Positions 21,421 to 34,459 of a stretch of 64,000 nt of DNA are shown here, piece after piece. Position numbers and translations under genes: made by a program. The notes below the pieces were generated by a model. That model worked only from the letters and a program-made list of their open reading frames with translations, made no database searches and was not told where the DNA came from. The stretch's first letter is position 1, and each line of letters opens with the position of its first letter. The stretch comes from Thereva unica (taxonomy: Eukaryota > Arthropoda > Insecta > Diptera > Therevidae): assembly GCA_949987705.1 (NCBI GenBank), contig OX465283.1:4940207-5004206 (forward strand), written 5' to 3'.

Positions 21421-24400
21421 TCATCGTTTTGCGCACCGCGTCAGTGTCAGTGTCGGACCAGCGTTTTCAGCTCACGCTTTAATCTCCAAGATTGCTTCGT
21501 TTGCGCACAATTTGCACTCACACTTCCCCAATATGGTCCGTGAACCCAAGCGCAATTGGTTCTTTTGGGATGCGAAGCCTCAACTCATTGTTATACGTTG
21601 TGATCCACAGGGGGACTCAGAAACGATCCCTGCGGGACTCCTCATGTTGTCCTGTACACCGTTGACCCGTCTTCCGAGTCACAATGAAGTGCCCTACCTT
21701 CTTTCCTATTTAGATATAATACCACAACAGTTGGGAGATGTCTGGCTATCCACCCGGGCCTAATACGATTCGCCGGCACTGGTCGCCTAGTCGACCCACT
21801 TTTCCAGAAACTCCTTCAACAAGTGATCCCCACACCTGATAACTTGAAACCCTCTTATATAAAACTGAGTCTACCAGTGTTTCATTTGAGTAAATTTTCC
21901 AACAAAAAAATAATTATTAAAACATATTTTTTGGGGGCAAAACAGAAAGCCACCAACTATACCTCTCAGGCATTGTTTTCGCTAAATTCATATTCATATG
22001 TAAAAAGGTGTTTGGTATCAAATTAAAACGGCACTTGTCATCGATATTACGTCTATCCGATATCGAATTAATTAATATCTATTTTTAGTTTTACATTTCA
22101 CCACGTTTTTTACTTTATACAACTATATCGTCAATAAAGAAACTCAATATTGTTGTTGATTACGCAGAAGTAGCCACCAGCAGCATTCCATAACTCTCGA
22201 CTGAGACAACGCTGATGGAATTTGTGATAATATATTACGCAAATCGCGAACTAAAACTGAATAATAAATCTGCGGAGACTATTTTGCATTTTTTTAAACT
22301 AAATAATAAAATAAAATAAAAAAAAACAAAATGGTCGTCTTAAAGAATTATGAACGACAGAAAAGTTACAAGTATTTGGAAAAAATGAACGAACGAGTCA
22401 AAGAAATTGTTTTGTTAAAATTCCATTTCCATTAATTCCCGACTTTGAAACATGCGAAACGAATCCATCATTGGGCGGGGGACAAAAAACCGCGCCGCGG
22501 TCCGACGAGGAACAACTTTTTCAAATCGCCAAAAAAACGGTCCGAACGAAAATCATAAATTTTCTCGAGTGTTAATGTTTGCAAAAACCGGCTCCAGATG
22601 GTGCTCGGCGTGGTGCGCTGCTTTAACCCACATACAGCTGCGCAAAGAAGTTAAATGGTTTTTTTTGTGTGTGCATCGACAGGGCGTCGACGGTCAGTCG
22701 ACTTTTGAACTCTGGCAACAAATCAAAGATTTACGTCATGTCTGAAGGAATATTCTTCTAGCACCTTGCAAGGTGCACCTCGGTAGTTATTCATTTCAGG
22801 TTTGGATTTTTTGTTGGGGTTAGGTTTAGTGTGTGTGTTTTTTTTTGCCTTCACTGTGCTGCTATATAAGCGTAGCCTTGTCCGGTGTAACCGGATATTC
22901 TATGAGAAACCGATCCGTTAAACATGACTGATTGCCGCCACTAGACTATGCAGAGTGTGTGTAGAGTAGAAGGAGACGATTGTCAGCAGCGGCGGCTAGA
23001 ACGGCTGGCGACGTCGTCGTCGTCGTCGAATAACTGCTAGAAAGGCTGTCTCTCTGGTTGGTTGATCAATGGCCAGAGCAGGCTCCTTTTCACTTATAAC
23101 ATAAGACTAGATACCTATATACGCATGCGCACCTTGGTCTAGAGTCTAGAATATCTAGATGGAGAAGGCCTTTGGAGGAATGTCTTCAGTGCATGCCAAG
23201 GGGAAGTTGTTCTGTTGTCATTTTGCAGAAATTCACGTGCTCAGCATGATTATGCTCGGCCGCACACAGACTGAATTACCAAGGTTTGTGGGAAAGTAAA
23301 ATTCTTATGAAAAAAAAAATATAGGAAATTTTTTTTTATTAAAAAAAAAAAATAAAAAAAAATCTGCTGACTTTACACGGGCGTGTAAAATTTCATCAAG
23401 AACTAGTCCACCAAAGTCTGGTGGTTCGGCGGTGGTGATTCAGCAGATATTTTCAAGTTTATCCAGCAATGCTGACTACACTAGGGTGAAATGAGAAACG
23501 TCCGTCGTCTCGGAAAATATCACAAATTCGGACGTTTTTTTGTTGTGGTTTGGACATAATGACAATAATTTAACTAATTTTCGTTAAAGTTCAGCCTACG
23601 CCTTTGCAGCGATGCCGTGTAGCGTAAGACATGACCAGAATGATAAACGATATGGTCAAGGTTGGTCGCTTGCTGTTTTGCTTTCGTTTGGCGTTTTTGT
23701 TCAACAACAACAATCATAACAACAAAAACCCAAGCGAATTGTGGAGGCTTTTTCGAATATGACGAAGTGTTACAGATCACCTTTTACATTTTGAAAATCT
23801 TCCAAAAAAAAACAACAACAACATGCGTGTTAAGTAAGATCCGAAATGGAGAAAAAAAGAAATCCACCTTCGCAGCCAAATTTGAAACGAATAGATCTAG
23901 TTTCAGCGCCATTCGATATGTTCGGCACAAAGAAAGGCGTTGATTTTGTAAAAGGTGAAAATATCACTCAGTTTAGTCAACTTGTGAAATCCTGTTTATT
24001 ACGCAACATTTCGTTATCACAAACACACCCAAAAACACGGATATCCTTTTCTGTTCTAACTTCCTGCTAACAATGCTCCGCAATGATCGCTTCAGATTCC
24101 GTTCGGCAGCTCTTCCATATCGCCTTACATCATTTTCGCATGATGTGGATGCAATTAATATTTTCATTGAAACTAATTACCGCAATGGATTCGTTTTCAA
24201 GTTCATGCTGGGGAAGAGTGCTGTTCACTTTTACTTGGAATAATAATAAAAAATAAAAAAAATAGTGAAAAAGTTATACAAGCGTAAAATTTACTTCCTT
24301 TATGATTTATGTGTTTTCTTGAGAGTTTCATTGCTTTTTTGCAATGTAATAAATTTTCGCGAGTGAGAAACATTTAACAAATTGCGAACAGATAATGGTT

Positions 24401-24490
24401 TTTTATTGTTTTTATGGGAATTTATTTTGGATTAATTTGTGCATAAATATAGTAGTTGATTTTTTGGAAATTTTTCTCGCTGCTATTACT
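21421..24490. other. Intron sequence without supported gene
   Basis: The part at 21760-22330 is mixed and AT-rich with an A-rich run at 22310-22330. At 23005-23035 there is a short (GTC)n run. The part at 23305-23365 consists of long A and T runs. The part at 23480-24240 contains short open frames on both strands (up to 93 codons) without family features. Confidence 0.4.
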
Positions 24491-24738
24491 ACGTGTATAT
24501 GATGAGTTGGATAGTTGAGTTGGGGTTGAGTTTAATTTTCGATTCGCGTTATAAATCAAAAACAAAATACAAAGATGATGCTGTCAACTAAATTCAACTA
24601 CTTAACTCGCGTCTATATGCATAATTTCAACTCAACCCAAGTACCAGAGCTGAGTCGAGTTCACTCAACCCTAATTTCACAAGACCCCAATATTGTAGTT
24701 GGAATCGGGTTCAACCTGACTTTAACTCATCATACATC
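24491..24738. repeat. GAGTTGA-rich palindromic MITE-like element, copy 2
   Basis: It starts ACGTGTATATGATGAGTTGG and ends TTTAACTCATCATACAT, imperfect inverted repeats matching copy 1 (8515-8776). The inner ATAAATCAAAAACAAAATAC / GATGATGCTGTCAACTAAATTC segments also match copy 1. Length 248 bp, non-coding. Confidence 0.75.
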
Positions 24739-25769
24739 GGTGCTGGGAATCTAATCCCAGTACCGTTACATGATGAGTTGAAATGAGGTTGATGAGTTGA
24801 AATCAGGTTGACCCCGGATCCGCGGGCGGCAAAAAATCATAGATTTTGTTCTAAGTAAATATACTCATGAATTTATGAAGTATTATATGACATGAGAGCG
24901 TAACAAACTACTGATTCAGTTAAACAATGTATATAGGCCAATTCTGAGCTACGCTGGAATTGATTCCATTAAAATTTTCCAGTGTGGAATCCCCTGTCGT
25001 AGGCGTAGGCTGACTTGACATTTACTGTATTTTGCCGAACCGGAGTAGAGTTTTAACGAAAACTTAGGTTTAGAGAAAGCTTTCCCCTTAAGTTAATTCA
25101 ATGCTGTTTTCATGACGGTTGTGGGTCGAAGTGACAGATAAGTAATATGTGCAGTAAACGCATTTAAAGACACATAATATGCCAAACTGTCTTATTCCGA
25201 TGGGTTTCGAATAGTTTTCTTAGATTTAACGAAACTTTACGCAACCCGCGTTTTCATGGGGGCTGACTCTGAGTTAACCCAGGCTAAACTCTGCATGGAA
25301 ACTCAGTAATTAACCACGTTCGGATACGCGAACATAAATATACTTAGACGATTTTGTGTTATTGCTGTAGATATCAGATAGGCAGATTAGTAGGCAGATA
25401 TCTTCAACTGACGAATTTAAATATTTTGGGGAGTGTTAGGACATTCGCACACGCGTCGACTGATTTACAATCCCAGTTTCAAACTGGTTTCGCAATTATT
25501 ACGGGCACAACCAGTTCGCAATCAAAATGAAACCTTTGTCCACACTCTAGCACAACTGATTTTGGATCAATCGGCGTTTTGTGCCCAAATAGTTTTAAGT
25601 TACAAGGTTTTGACAAAATATTAAGTAGTTCATGTGAAGTACAAATACGCAACTGAAATCGCTACGAATTGCCATTCATGAGATATTGTGTTTTAAAGAT
25701 TCAGACGTTCAATAGTTCTCCTTTGTTCGGCAAAGTCACGAAAATTCACAACATCAATCTCCCAGGTTG
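24739..25769. other. Intron sequence without recognisable gene
   Basis: Two ATGAGTTGAAAT(G/C)AGGTTGA units lie at 24772-24812, next to the MITE-like element. The rest is ordinary mixed sequence with no domain or RNA seen. Confidence 0.4.
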
Positions 25770-26015
25770 GAGGGGCATACTCTCACCTTATTCTCCAGAA
25801 TGAAATTTCTGGGTCTAATACTGCATCCTAAACTCAACTGGAAGGCGAACATCGACGAAAGGTTAGAGAAAGCCTGTATATTTCTACGCCTGTAAAGACA
25901 TAGGTAGACCTGATGGCGTCTCAAGCCAAAAATAGTCCTGCGGATGGACACAGCTGTGGTACACTCAATTCTCACGTATGGGACGCTAGTATGGTGGCCA
26001 GCGCTAATCGGGGAC
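25770..26015 (+). pseudogene. R1/Jockey-like LINE RT fragment (sense orientation)
   Basis: The + strand at 25797-25890 reads RMKFLGLILHPKLNWKANID followed by ERLEKACIFLRL and a stop, the LGLxLDxKLNW post-palm motif. Then KIVLRMDTAVVHSILTYGTL and VWWPAL follow (to 26010), the RT C-terminal TYGxxVWW motif. One of few LINE fragments in sense orientation to the gene. Confidence 0.65.
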
Positions 26016-26572
26016 TTCTTCTTCTTTAACGGCTCTGCAACCGGAATCCGTTCCTGCTTTCTCGCAACTGTTCTATCCACCGGTCCCGATTCTGAGCCGA
26101 TGTCATCCAGTTTGGCATCCCTAAGCTTTGAGCGTCCGGGTTGGGTCTCCCTCGCTGTGGCACCCCATAGGTCTTACCGCAGACTCTCAATCGAGGACTA
26201 TAACATCATAAAGCTGGGAAGGGTCTAGATAACGGCAAGAGTAGGGGCAACAGGGGCCATGAGAACATGCCACACGAAATCTTTCGCGTTCTATTGTACA
26301 TACGCCCCCTCCCCCCTCAGATCAACCATCTAGCCTCGTGGGAGGGAGGGAAGGAGGGGCGAGGGAACCCGGGTCTGGACCTTACGGACAGAGCAATATT
26401 TTGAATTTGCAACCTGAGGGTATGGTCGTTTCAACCACAAACTACCTTCCCCCTAGACTGACCTTTTAGGAAGGACTTCTCCGTTAAACTGTCCTCAAGA
26501 AGAAAGTGGAGATGTCCTGCAAAAGTTTCCAAAACCTCAGAGGGCGTCGGGGCAGAGGTTTATCTATCTCTC
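26016..26572. other. Intron sequence, no gene
   Basis: It starts with TTCTTCTTCTTTAACGG, similar to a LINE GAA-rich 3' tail read on the minus strand. It holds a C-rich stretch at about 26305-26320 and a G-rich stretch at 26339-26365. Confidence 0.35.
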
Positions 26573-28115
26573 TTAGTCCCCTTTAATCCATCTTGGGACA
26601 TAGCATAGCAGCCAGTCCAGAGTCCAGCAGACTCTGTTTTGTGCAACACCTCTCAGCTCCAACCAGGAACTCCCAGTTGTTGCGGCCTCTGCTAATAGGG
26701 TTCTCTTCCACGTTGTTCTAGGTCTTCCGACTCGACGGGATCCTTGCGGATTCCAGTCAAGGGCCTGTTTGGCTGGATTCTCGTTTTCACGTCGCAAGGT
26801 GTGGCCAACCCAATTCCATTTCCTTCGCCTGATTGGCACATATTGTTAGGTCCCCGTTTTTTGGTACTTTGACTATGTTACAAGGTTTCCATGCTATTTC
26901 CAGTATTGGCTGTAGCGCATCTGCTATTCGGTTTTCAATAATTCTATCTATAATGCCATATTTTCCAGCTGCTTTACCATTGGCCATTGCATGAATTGCG
27001 GTTACAATTTCTGGATTCGGATGGGGTACCAGTAGTGATTCTTATTGGCTGTGCATTCCTGCTGTTTTCTCGAGGCTCCTGTGTTGGAGTTTCTCCTTGT
27101 CGTTCTACACCAGCCTTCCATCTGCACTCTTAAAGGCCGGGACACACATATCCGCACCGCATCCGCACCGTGTCCGCGTAAAAACTAAACTCAAGTAATT
27201 TGACGCGGTGCGGACACGGAAATGTGGGGACTGACTGGTAAAATTGTACTTGTTTACTTTCTCTCCGTTTGTCGTCCGACACACGGTGCGGATGCGGTGT
27301 GGATATGTGTGTCCCGGCCTTAACGCGACGTGATTTTTGGTATAGTGCTTTCCAATTGTGTGTTCAAGGCCGGTGTTGTTGGGGCCGATCTGTGCATTTA
27401 AGTCACCCATTAAAACAATGATTTCCCCTTGGTGTAGATCGAAAAACCTCATTCAGTCGCATATAGAACTCGTTCTTGATGTTGTCGTCTGCGTCTTCAG
27501 TTGGAGCGTGGCATTGGACTGCCGAAGTGCTTCTTAGTCTGGTACGCAGGCGCACGGTAATAATCCTCTCAGAAACTGGTGAGCAGCCAATGAGGCTGGA
27601 CTTGGCTTCTTTCGCAAATATGACGCTAACACCACTTTTACGGCTTTCAGTTTCTGCCAGAATACAAGAACTCACCGTTTGGGCAGATATGTTCCCCCAC
27701 ATCGTCCCATTTGGTCTCGCTAAGTCCCACGATCTTCATTCATAGCGTTTCATTTAGTTGAGGACTTCATCCAGTCGTCCATCAGAAAGCAGTGCGCTCA
27801 CATGCCATGATCCGATTCGTGTCCTGGTTCGACAGGCAAAGGACGTCGTCGTGTTGTCCATCCGGTTCCGAAGAAGTGTCTGCCGGTTCGTAGCAATGGT
27901 ATTTTTATGGTAGCGGGTTGCTAACCCTCAGCCCAACCGACTTAAAACTCTGTTTTCTGGCATAGTGAGCTCGCCATTTGCCGTCTGCCGTTAGCTCCTT
28001 CCAAAGAAGTACGCAAGGGGCAACGGGGAGAGGTGGCAATAGGACTTGCTAACAGATCTGCTAGAGGTTTGTCTGCAGTGACTCTTCTCGGGTTTTGATA
28101 GAAGTGACAAATCAA
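26573..28115 (-). mobile_element. RTE-type LINE (family B), minus-strand copy with deletions
   Basis: The minus strand repeats the family B order: 5' leader (28110-27740, matching 2110-2360), endonuclease pieces (27702-27350, GVSVIFAKEAKSSLIGCSPV, ALTHRG-type Asn region VLMGDLNAQIGPNNTGLEHT), a scrap of RT (26987-26850, MANGKAAGKYGI, IADALQPILEIAW), and the C-terminus (26839-26580, RRKWNWVGHTLRRENENPAK, GRPRTTWKRTLLAEAA). Most of the endonuclease end and the RT palm is deleted. A 186-bp palindromic element is inserted at 27134. It is a pseudogene. Confidence 0.8.
27134..27319. repeat. TTAA-flanked MITE with about 40-bp inverted repeats
   Basis: The arms are GGCCGGGACACACATATCC(G/A)CACCGCATCCGCACCGTGT at the two ends, inverted, with one visible mismatch over about 39 bp. 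The element is bracketed by TTAA at 27130-27133 and 27320-27323. The uninterrupted family B copy near 3668-3676 has a single TTAA (GTTAAGAG), which is the empty site. TTAA duplication is the hallmark of piggyBac-type (or Sola3-type) transposition. There is no coding capacity, so a non-autonomous element is inferred. Confidence 0.85.
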
Positions 28116-29226
28116 GCACAAGAGAAATGAAATCGCCAGTCGTCGGTTTGTTGTACTTGAAGTGTGTGACCGTGTAGATTTACATTTTAGCGGGAAGGAT
28201 TACAGCCGAAACCCCCCTCCCCTGCAACCTACGAATAACCACCTCACTTATCTAACTCAAAACTCGCTACCTAGCCCAAAGTGTTGAGATGGCCCTTTTC
28301 CAATCATTTCACTACTTAGACTATTACCCGCACGCATATATTTAGCGACACGCGCACTGCGCACCTGCTTTGGAATCTCTAAACAAGGGCGGGGGGTCTT
28401 GTTAATCTCCCGAGCACCTAGTACTCAGTGTTTCAGCATCCATCGCCGTGATTAATGCCGGCAATTTTCATAATTGGTCTACAAGCAAAGATTTCAATTA
28501 TTACCCAACGAATTCCATTAACGAGCAGCAGGATTTATGGGCTCGCAGCGCCAGCGTCTCCCGCGTGAAAGAAAGTGTCTCTTGCGCAGATCTCTTCTAC
28601 TCCGCATTTCCACGCGATCTTGTCTCGAATTTCTTCTCAGATCTTACAACAAATCTTACGTCATCGACTGAAAAGCGCAACTTTAGAGGCCGCAATCCGG
28701 CGATTCATTAAAAATAAATCAAGAGACTGAAGACGATTAAAGCTCAGCGCGCAAAGAAGTAAAACGCGAATTCGGTTTAATGACTGCGCAAAATTCCCAA
28801 ACTTTGGCATTTCTGCTTGCAAAAGCGCGATTCAGCCCCGCACACACCTGGGAAGGTAACCGCAGCATTGCTGCGGCGGCGTGCTGCTTGCACATCTTCT
28901 GCGGTTTAGCCTTGGTAAAATGATGCATCGTCATTAATCATGCAATCAATCCATATCCCCGATACCTGAGCGTTTTTCTAAGGTTGTTTTCCCACCTTGT
29001 TGCGTCGGGTGGTTATGGTGTTTTCGGTTTGTAGAAAAACATTGTTTGGCAGTCGTAAATGCCCAAAGCCAGCCAAAATGCGACACATGGAGTCGCCAAA
29101 CGATCGTATGCCGTGATGTCGTTCAAGTCGAACAAGGAAGGAACGATGCTGGGGCATTGTGTGTACTCGGGTGATTCCCGTTGAAAGGTTTCGTGTTTCT
29201 GGGTAATTTGGGTTTGTTGCAGGTAC
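28116..29226. other. Intron sequence without supported gene
   Basis: A short open frame at 28448-28711 and one at 28737-28934 (minus) have no recognisable domain. No RNA gene or repeat boundary seen. Confidence 0.4.
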
Positions 29227-29230
29227 TTAA

Positions 29231-29833
29231 GGGCCGAAACACATCCAAGCCCGCTTTGAACACACCCAAGCCCAAAGCCAGCTGCAAGCATATCCAACCA
29301 ATGCGTTTAAATGGGATTGAACACATCAAAATTTGTCTCGCAAATTCAGGCCTTGGCAAAGCTGGCCGCAAGGCTCGCCTCTGTCGGAATTCCGGCAATG
29401 CTGGAATTCGAATTCGGCCGAGGCTCTAGTTTTTTCTTTTGACAGTTGAACTTTGAGGTTGATATTTTGTATGCGAGTTTGTATTGAAAATAATTAAACG
29501 AATTAAATACAAAATGTTAGAAAATTTCACTGTAAACAAATAAATAGTAATTAAAAAAGTCAACAAATTTTATTTTATTTAAAATGTTTGAAATTTCACC
29601 ACATTTACATAATAATAATTAAAAAATAACAATGAAAACAGGCCAAATAATTTTATTTTAAATAATTTTTATATTTTACACTTTTTACGAACCACAATGC
29701 TCGCTTACAAATTTGACAAATGTGATGAGCCGGCCTGATTGTGTTTTGAGTATTCCGCGGACGGCTCTGGAGCTCGCCTCAAGGAAAGCTTCGAGAGATG
29801 AGCTTTAAAGCCAGCCTGGATGTGTTTCGGCCC
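29231..29833. repeat. Second TTAA-type palindromic element (603 bp)
   Basis: The left end GGGCCGAAACACATCCAAGC and right end GCCTGGATGTGTTTCGGCCC are inverted repeats of about 17-20 bp. The left flank is TTAA (29227-29230) and the right flank TAAA (29834-29837), one base off. The interior is AT-rich with no coding frame. The end sequence resembles that of the 27134 element (GGCCGgGACACA), suggesting the same transposase family. Confidence 0.65.
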
Positions 29834-29837
29834 TAAA

Positions 29838-31999
29838 GGTTCCGTGCGAATCTTTACCTGATTGCGACGAGATTGGATGTTTGCTGGAAACGTCTTGTTA
29901 CCAAAGGTCGAGGCGGATCGAGGGAAGTTGCGGATCGGTTGTTACGTAAGCTCTAATTGTCATTACATTCTTGTAAAGTATTTCGAGAGACTTTTTTCAA
30001 AGTTTAGATTTATTTTAGAGAGGGGAGAGAAATTATTTTAGTTAATGACTGTATAATACTCCCATATAGGCTTCGATTTAGTTCCTTTTGACTCGGAGTT
30101 TTTATCAAAACATTTTCTGTATATAATCTGTGATATATTATACTGATCGAAGGATTACACCACCTTTTCAGGTCCTTGTTCGTTCCTTTGTCTAACCGTT
30201 GTTGTTGTGCCGAAGATGTGATGAATTATTCCGCTGCTCCTTTACCTAGTTATCACGAATGGCTCTTTGAATGGTATCTAACTAAAGTCCTCCAACCATG
30301 TCCCGTGAAAGTAGCCATTCACATTCCCATCGCAGAACACTATCACAAAATCTGCATGAAGACAATTTGCCTAATGCCCCCCAACCTCCAGAGGTTCCCC
30401 ACCACCTGATGTGATCGCCTGTAAGCATAATTAGCGAGGAACCCATCTCTTGTTTGATTACTGGTCAGGGTTCTAATGCGGTAGTATTTCATGGAAGCCG
30501 GTTACCAGTTATTACACTCTTCTCTTTACTATTTTCCGACTGGAGCTTAATGATAGAACCGTCGATGGAACTAAGGGATTTTACTTCTAAGTGCTGCTGG
30601 TTGAGTTTGATTCATCGCCCTTGAAATTACTTCAGTCAGAATCAGAATTTCCCCTACAAAAATCATTCATTCCAGCAAAGACTGATTCAAATTTCCCCTA
30701 CAAAAAGCTTTCGTCGCGGCGATGATACGAACCTTATAAAAAATTCCTTTACAAAAAGCTTTTATCCTACCGAAAACACGGACTGAATTCTTAAAAGTTG
30801 AGGATGAAATATGAAGGAGGCACAGAACCGGCCTTGATATACTACTCTCACTTGATTAAAGATCTGCAATACCTTCGCCTTTATGTAGGCACTGTTCCCA
30901 GTAGATACCCTATCCATCAGCACTAACCTTTCCATAGTGGATTTGGAACGTCTGGACCATGATATAACCATCGCAAGTAGATCATAGAATCATAGAAGGT
31001 GATACAGCTTCAATATCAGTTCGTGTTGATCACTTCGGACTGACCATTAGGCTTAAAAAATGCCTTTTTGTGGGTTTCGAGATTAACTTTCAAAACCGCA
31101 GCACCAAAAAGGCGAAAATATATGAACCATTCACACGAGGATATCAAATTCAATCTAAGTATTATGCGATCTGACGTGTAAGGTTCGGTTAGGTGTGGTT
31201 TTGCCTAAAATGCTACCCAATTAGTCCAATTAGCGTCTTTCTTTTGTGGGAAAGGTGACTTAGACGAAGCTTGCTATACAATTTACATCGGAGGGTGGAC
31301 AGCGCTCTGCCGAGAAGCTCATGCCTCTCGATTTCATGGGTGTCTAGCCCGGTCTAAGAAAAGAACGACATCCTTCTTAAATGTCATTCTCCCGGCTTAC
31401 GACATTGCGTCAGGAGGCTGCATTAGCTGTTGCAGGCATTCTGGCCAGAACGGTGGATCAATCGTCCAACCTGAAACGGTGAAGGTTTGGCCTATACCCT
31501 ACATGCCCACTCTGTAAGTACGTGAGGTAGCAAATAACATCACCATAAGTCTATGGAAGTCTATGGGCCTCTTGCGCTGCTCAAGGAGAGAGTCCTTGCT
31601 TGGGTAGACAGTCGGCGTTCTTATATCTGAGAACCTAGACAAAAGTTACGCTATGACTTCTAACGAGCTTATCTGGCACAGCTCTGCATCACTTCACTAG
31701 CTTGGAGCGCATCAGGCCGAGTATAAAGGTCTTTTGGAGGCTTGGCTATCTATAAAAATTCGGATGAAATTCAGGGTCCGGAATCCCTCAGTTTAACCAT
31801 CTTTGGCTTAACATTCCGTCTCTTACCGAACGTCGAAGACGCAGTTGCACAATTGCACGGACACTGGCAGTCATCTCTAGCCTCTTATTTCAATAGGCTT
31901 GCAACCGTGAAGAAGAAGTATTCTACAATCGATCAGAATCCTCTCGCCTTCTATACTGGTATAAAACACTACGACTCGTCATAGGACTACCACAGAACC
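29838..31999. other. Intron sequence, possible LTR-element debris, no gene
   Basis: At 30640-30730 a TTCCCCTACAAAAA motif is repeated three times. Short open frames at 30176-30409 and 31742-31984 have no clear domain. The latter lies just upstream of a gypsy integrase remnant and could be part of it, but I cannot show it. Confidence 0.35.
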
Positions 32000-32079
32000 A
32001 CAAAATTCTGGTCGGTGCCCTTGGTACGTAGGTGGAACACACATTCCAAGGCCGTTTATATTCGTTACTATGGCCAAGC

Positions 32080-32495
32080 ATGTGGCACCATGGTATTCGT
32101 ACCATACGTGGAGCATTTTCGAAGGAATCTTCTGGCACTAGGTCCATAACGACTGGTTGGAATGGTGACCGATCATGTACCTGTTGCCAAAATGTGAAAG
32201 TTTGAGATACTTTATGAAGTCCGAATAAAAGATTCAATTATTTTCATATGGACATAGTGGGTCCTCTCTCACCATTTCGAGGATACGTGTACATGATCAC
32301 GATCGTCGATCGATTCACGAGATCACCGGAAGTTTACTCCATTTAGGACATATCCTCTTCTGCAGTTGGGCAGCAGTTTGCCACTGAGCATGTCCCATGA
32401 AAACTGTGGTGTAAACTCACGATCAACCCCAACTTATCCGAAAAGATCGTTCCCTCCCAAACTGATCCGCCACTACAAAACAAGGTACTAAAGAA
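32080..32495 (+). pseudogene. Ty3/gypsy-like integrase remnant
   Basis: The + strand reads TWHHGIRTIRGAFSKES and, after a frame of decay, CTCCQNVKVSDTL (32085-32210), the His/Cys zinc-binding segment. Then come HMDIVGPLSPFRGYVYMITI and VDRFTRSPEVYSI followed by a stop (32247-32345), the start of the integrase core with its first catalytic Asp. Further on, VGQQFATEHVP is recognisable. Stops interrupt it, and no protease, RT or LTR could be found next to it. Confidence 0.65.
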
Positions 32496-34285
32496 ATCCA
32501 GTTGGAGGATCAATCGTTATCAGTTGGACGTCGCGTCATTTCGACAATATTTCCCAGAAGCGTCAACCCAATGAGCGATAGAAGACGACGACTGGAGCCG
32601 CTGCTTTTTCGTCTTGTTATTCCTGGTCGCCGGGGAGTTGCTGCAATAATTGCAGGTGTGCCGCGATGATACAACTCGAATGGCGTAATTAATTCTGCCA
32701 CGGGCATAGCTGCGACCTGAAGACGGCTGCGATCGTGGCTTCTCGCCAGGGCATAGCCGCACACACAAAAAAACAACGGGCCGAGAGACGTCTTACTTAA
32801 TGAGATTTAATTTGTCCCAAGAAGGTGGGGAAGTGTCGGATTGTAGTGATTGAAGAGTCGCTAACGTGTTTTCGTCTTTTTTGTCATTCGTTATTGAATT
32901 TGTCCGGTTTTATTGTTATTAATTAATCGCTTGCGTTTCCACGGGGTTGACCTTCGGCGGATGTTGGAACCTGTAATGAAGGAGTTAGGTCGACCAAGTA
33001 TTTCCAAAAAGGCTGAATCATGTGTTGATTTCACTCTGTTCGCCAGAAAGCAACCTCCTGCATGTAACACAGGTACGCAAACACCTTCCCAGTGCCATTT
33101 CCTCCCCAAAACTCCAATTAGCGTCAATCCCAGCAAAATGCAAACAATTCGATTTGTCTTTTTTGTGCAGAGAGCGACTTCAGCAACGGACGCAAATATT
33201 TACTTAATAATCGTGACTCTGTCTATGAACGCGATGTGAACGGCGTAAAAAAGTGCTTCTCTCGAAAAAATCCAGGTGCACCTATTGCTGGCGTCGTTAC
33301 TTTTGCAGGTATTTGAAAGTTGCGTACCACAAGAACTCTTGCCTCGGGCCTAATTGAACAATAGGTCATCAAAGTTGAAACGTTTTTTCGCCGTTCATTA
33401 ATCGAAGGTCAACTTTGTTGTTGATTCGGCAAAAGTTGATAATTTCAAGGTGTTTCGCTTGTCGTGGAATTCATGTTTGCTATGAGTAACGGTGTGATGA
33501 TTGGATTTTTCTTAATGGTATCCGGTTGGAGAATTCGAATGAAGACAACAAAAACTGCGTTATGAGATTTTTATGTTGATAGAGATGGAATTGTAGATTT
33601 ATCTCGGACTCCTTGAAAACTAATGACAAAATGAGCAGCGAATTGAATTGCACCTACCTGCGCGCGCAGCTGTAATGGATTGCGATTATGGAGAGTTTGG
33701 CAATCACTAGTGAAATAGCGACCGGTAGACGATAGCATGGAAGGTCTGCTGATGTAGTGCAAAATATTATTTGCACAAGGTACACTTCGTTCATACTAGT
33801 CAAAATTGATCCCTTTGACGACATCATCCCAGAGGACGACATCATACAAAGTTTGTCAATCCTCACTTTCTGTGGGTAGGTAGGTGAAGGGCTGCCTCCA
33901 GTGCGACCGAAAGCCCAATTGCCGCTTAGCGCGCAGTTTTGTTGCCTCAACTCATGTATCTTGGGTTCAGTGGTTGTTTGGTCTGATGTGACGGATGCCT
34001 AAAGCCAAGTCTGAAGATCTCATTTAAGTCTTCTAAAACGTAACTGCCTAGTAGCAAACTTTGAACAGGATGCCAACTTGGCAGCAAGGTCTTCTGTGGG
34101 CCAATCGTAATATTTCGTGTGGGGTTAGTTTAAGAGGCTCATTGGTTTTTCTCTGTTATAAGTCGGCCAAGTTGCCCTAGAGATAGTGCAGGTATCCAGT
34201 GCTAGCCGGCTAGCAGCAGGTGGTAGTCAAAAAAAGCTTTTGGCATAGCTGATGTTTGGCATACCTTCGGCTGTTATTCTTTTCC
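32496..34285. other. Intron sequence without supported gene
   Basis: Open frames overlap on both strands at 32510-32776 and 32891-33239 without family features. No repeat structure stood out. Confidence 0.35.
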
Positions 34286-34450
34286 AATATCTTGAGGGGT
34301 CGTCCATTAATTACGTAAGACGTTTAGGGGAGGGGTCGTGCCGAATCTCACCACACGTAACGGAGAGGGGGGTTTTCGGAAATATACGTAAGAAAAAGTG
34401 TAAAATTGCTAGAAAACTGGATTAAATTAAGTAATACATGTTTCTCCCCT
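34286..34450. repeat. Interspersed-repeat fragment (GTCCATTAATTACGTAAG motif)
   Basis: GGGGTCGTCCATTAATTACG, TAAGACG and a GGGGAGGGG run, followed by ACGTAACGGAGAGGGGGGTT, have the look of end sequences of arthropod interspersed elements. No matching inverted end was found nearby, so this is tentative. Confidence 0.35.
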
Positions 34451-34459
34451 TTCACCTTT

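Noticed and set aside
32510..32776. 88-codon minus-strand frame next to the gypsy remnant
   Set aside because: Overlaps a second frame on the same strand and shows no retroelement or host motif.
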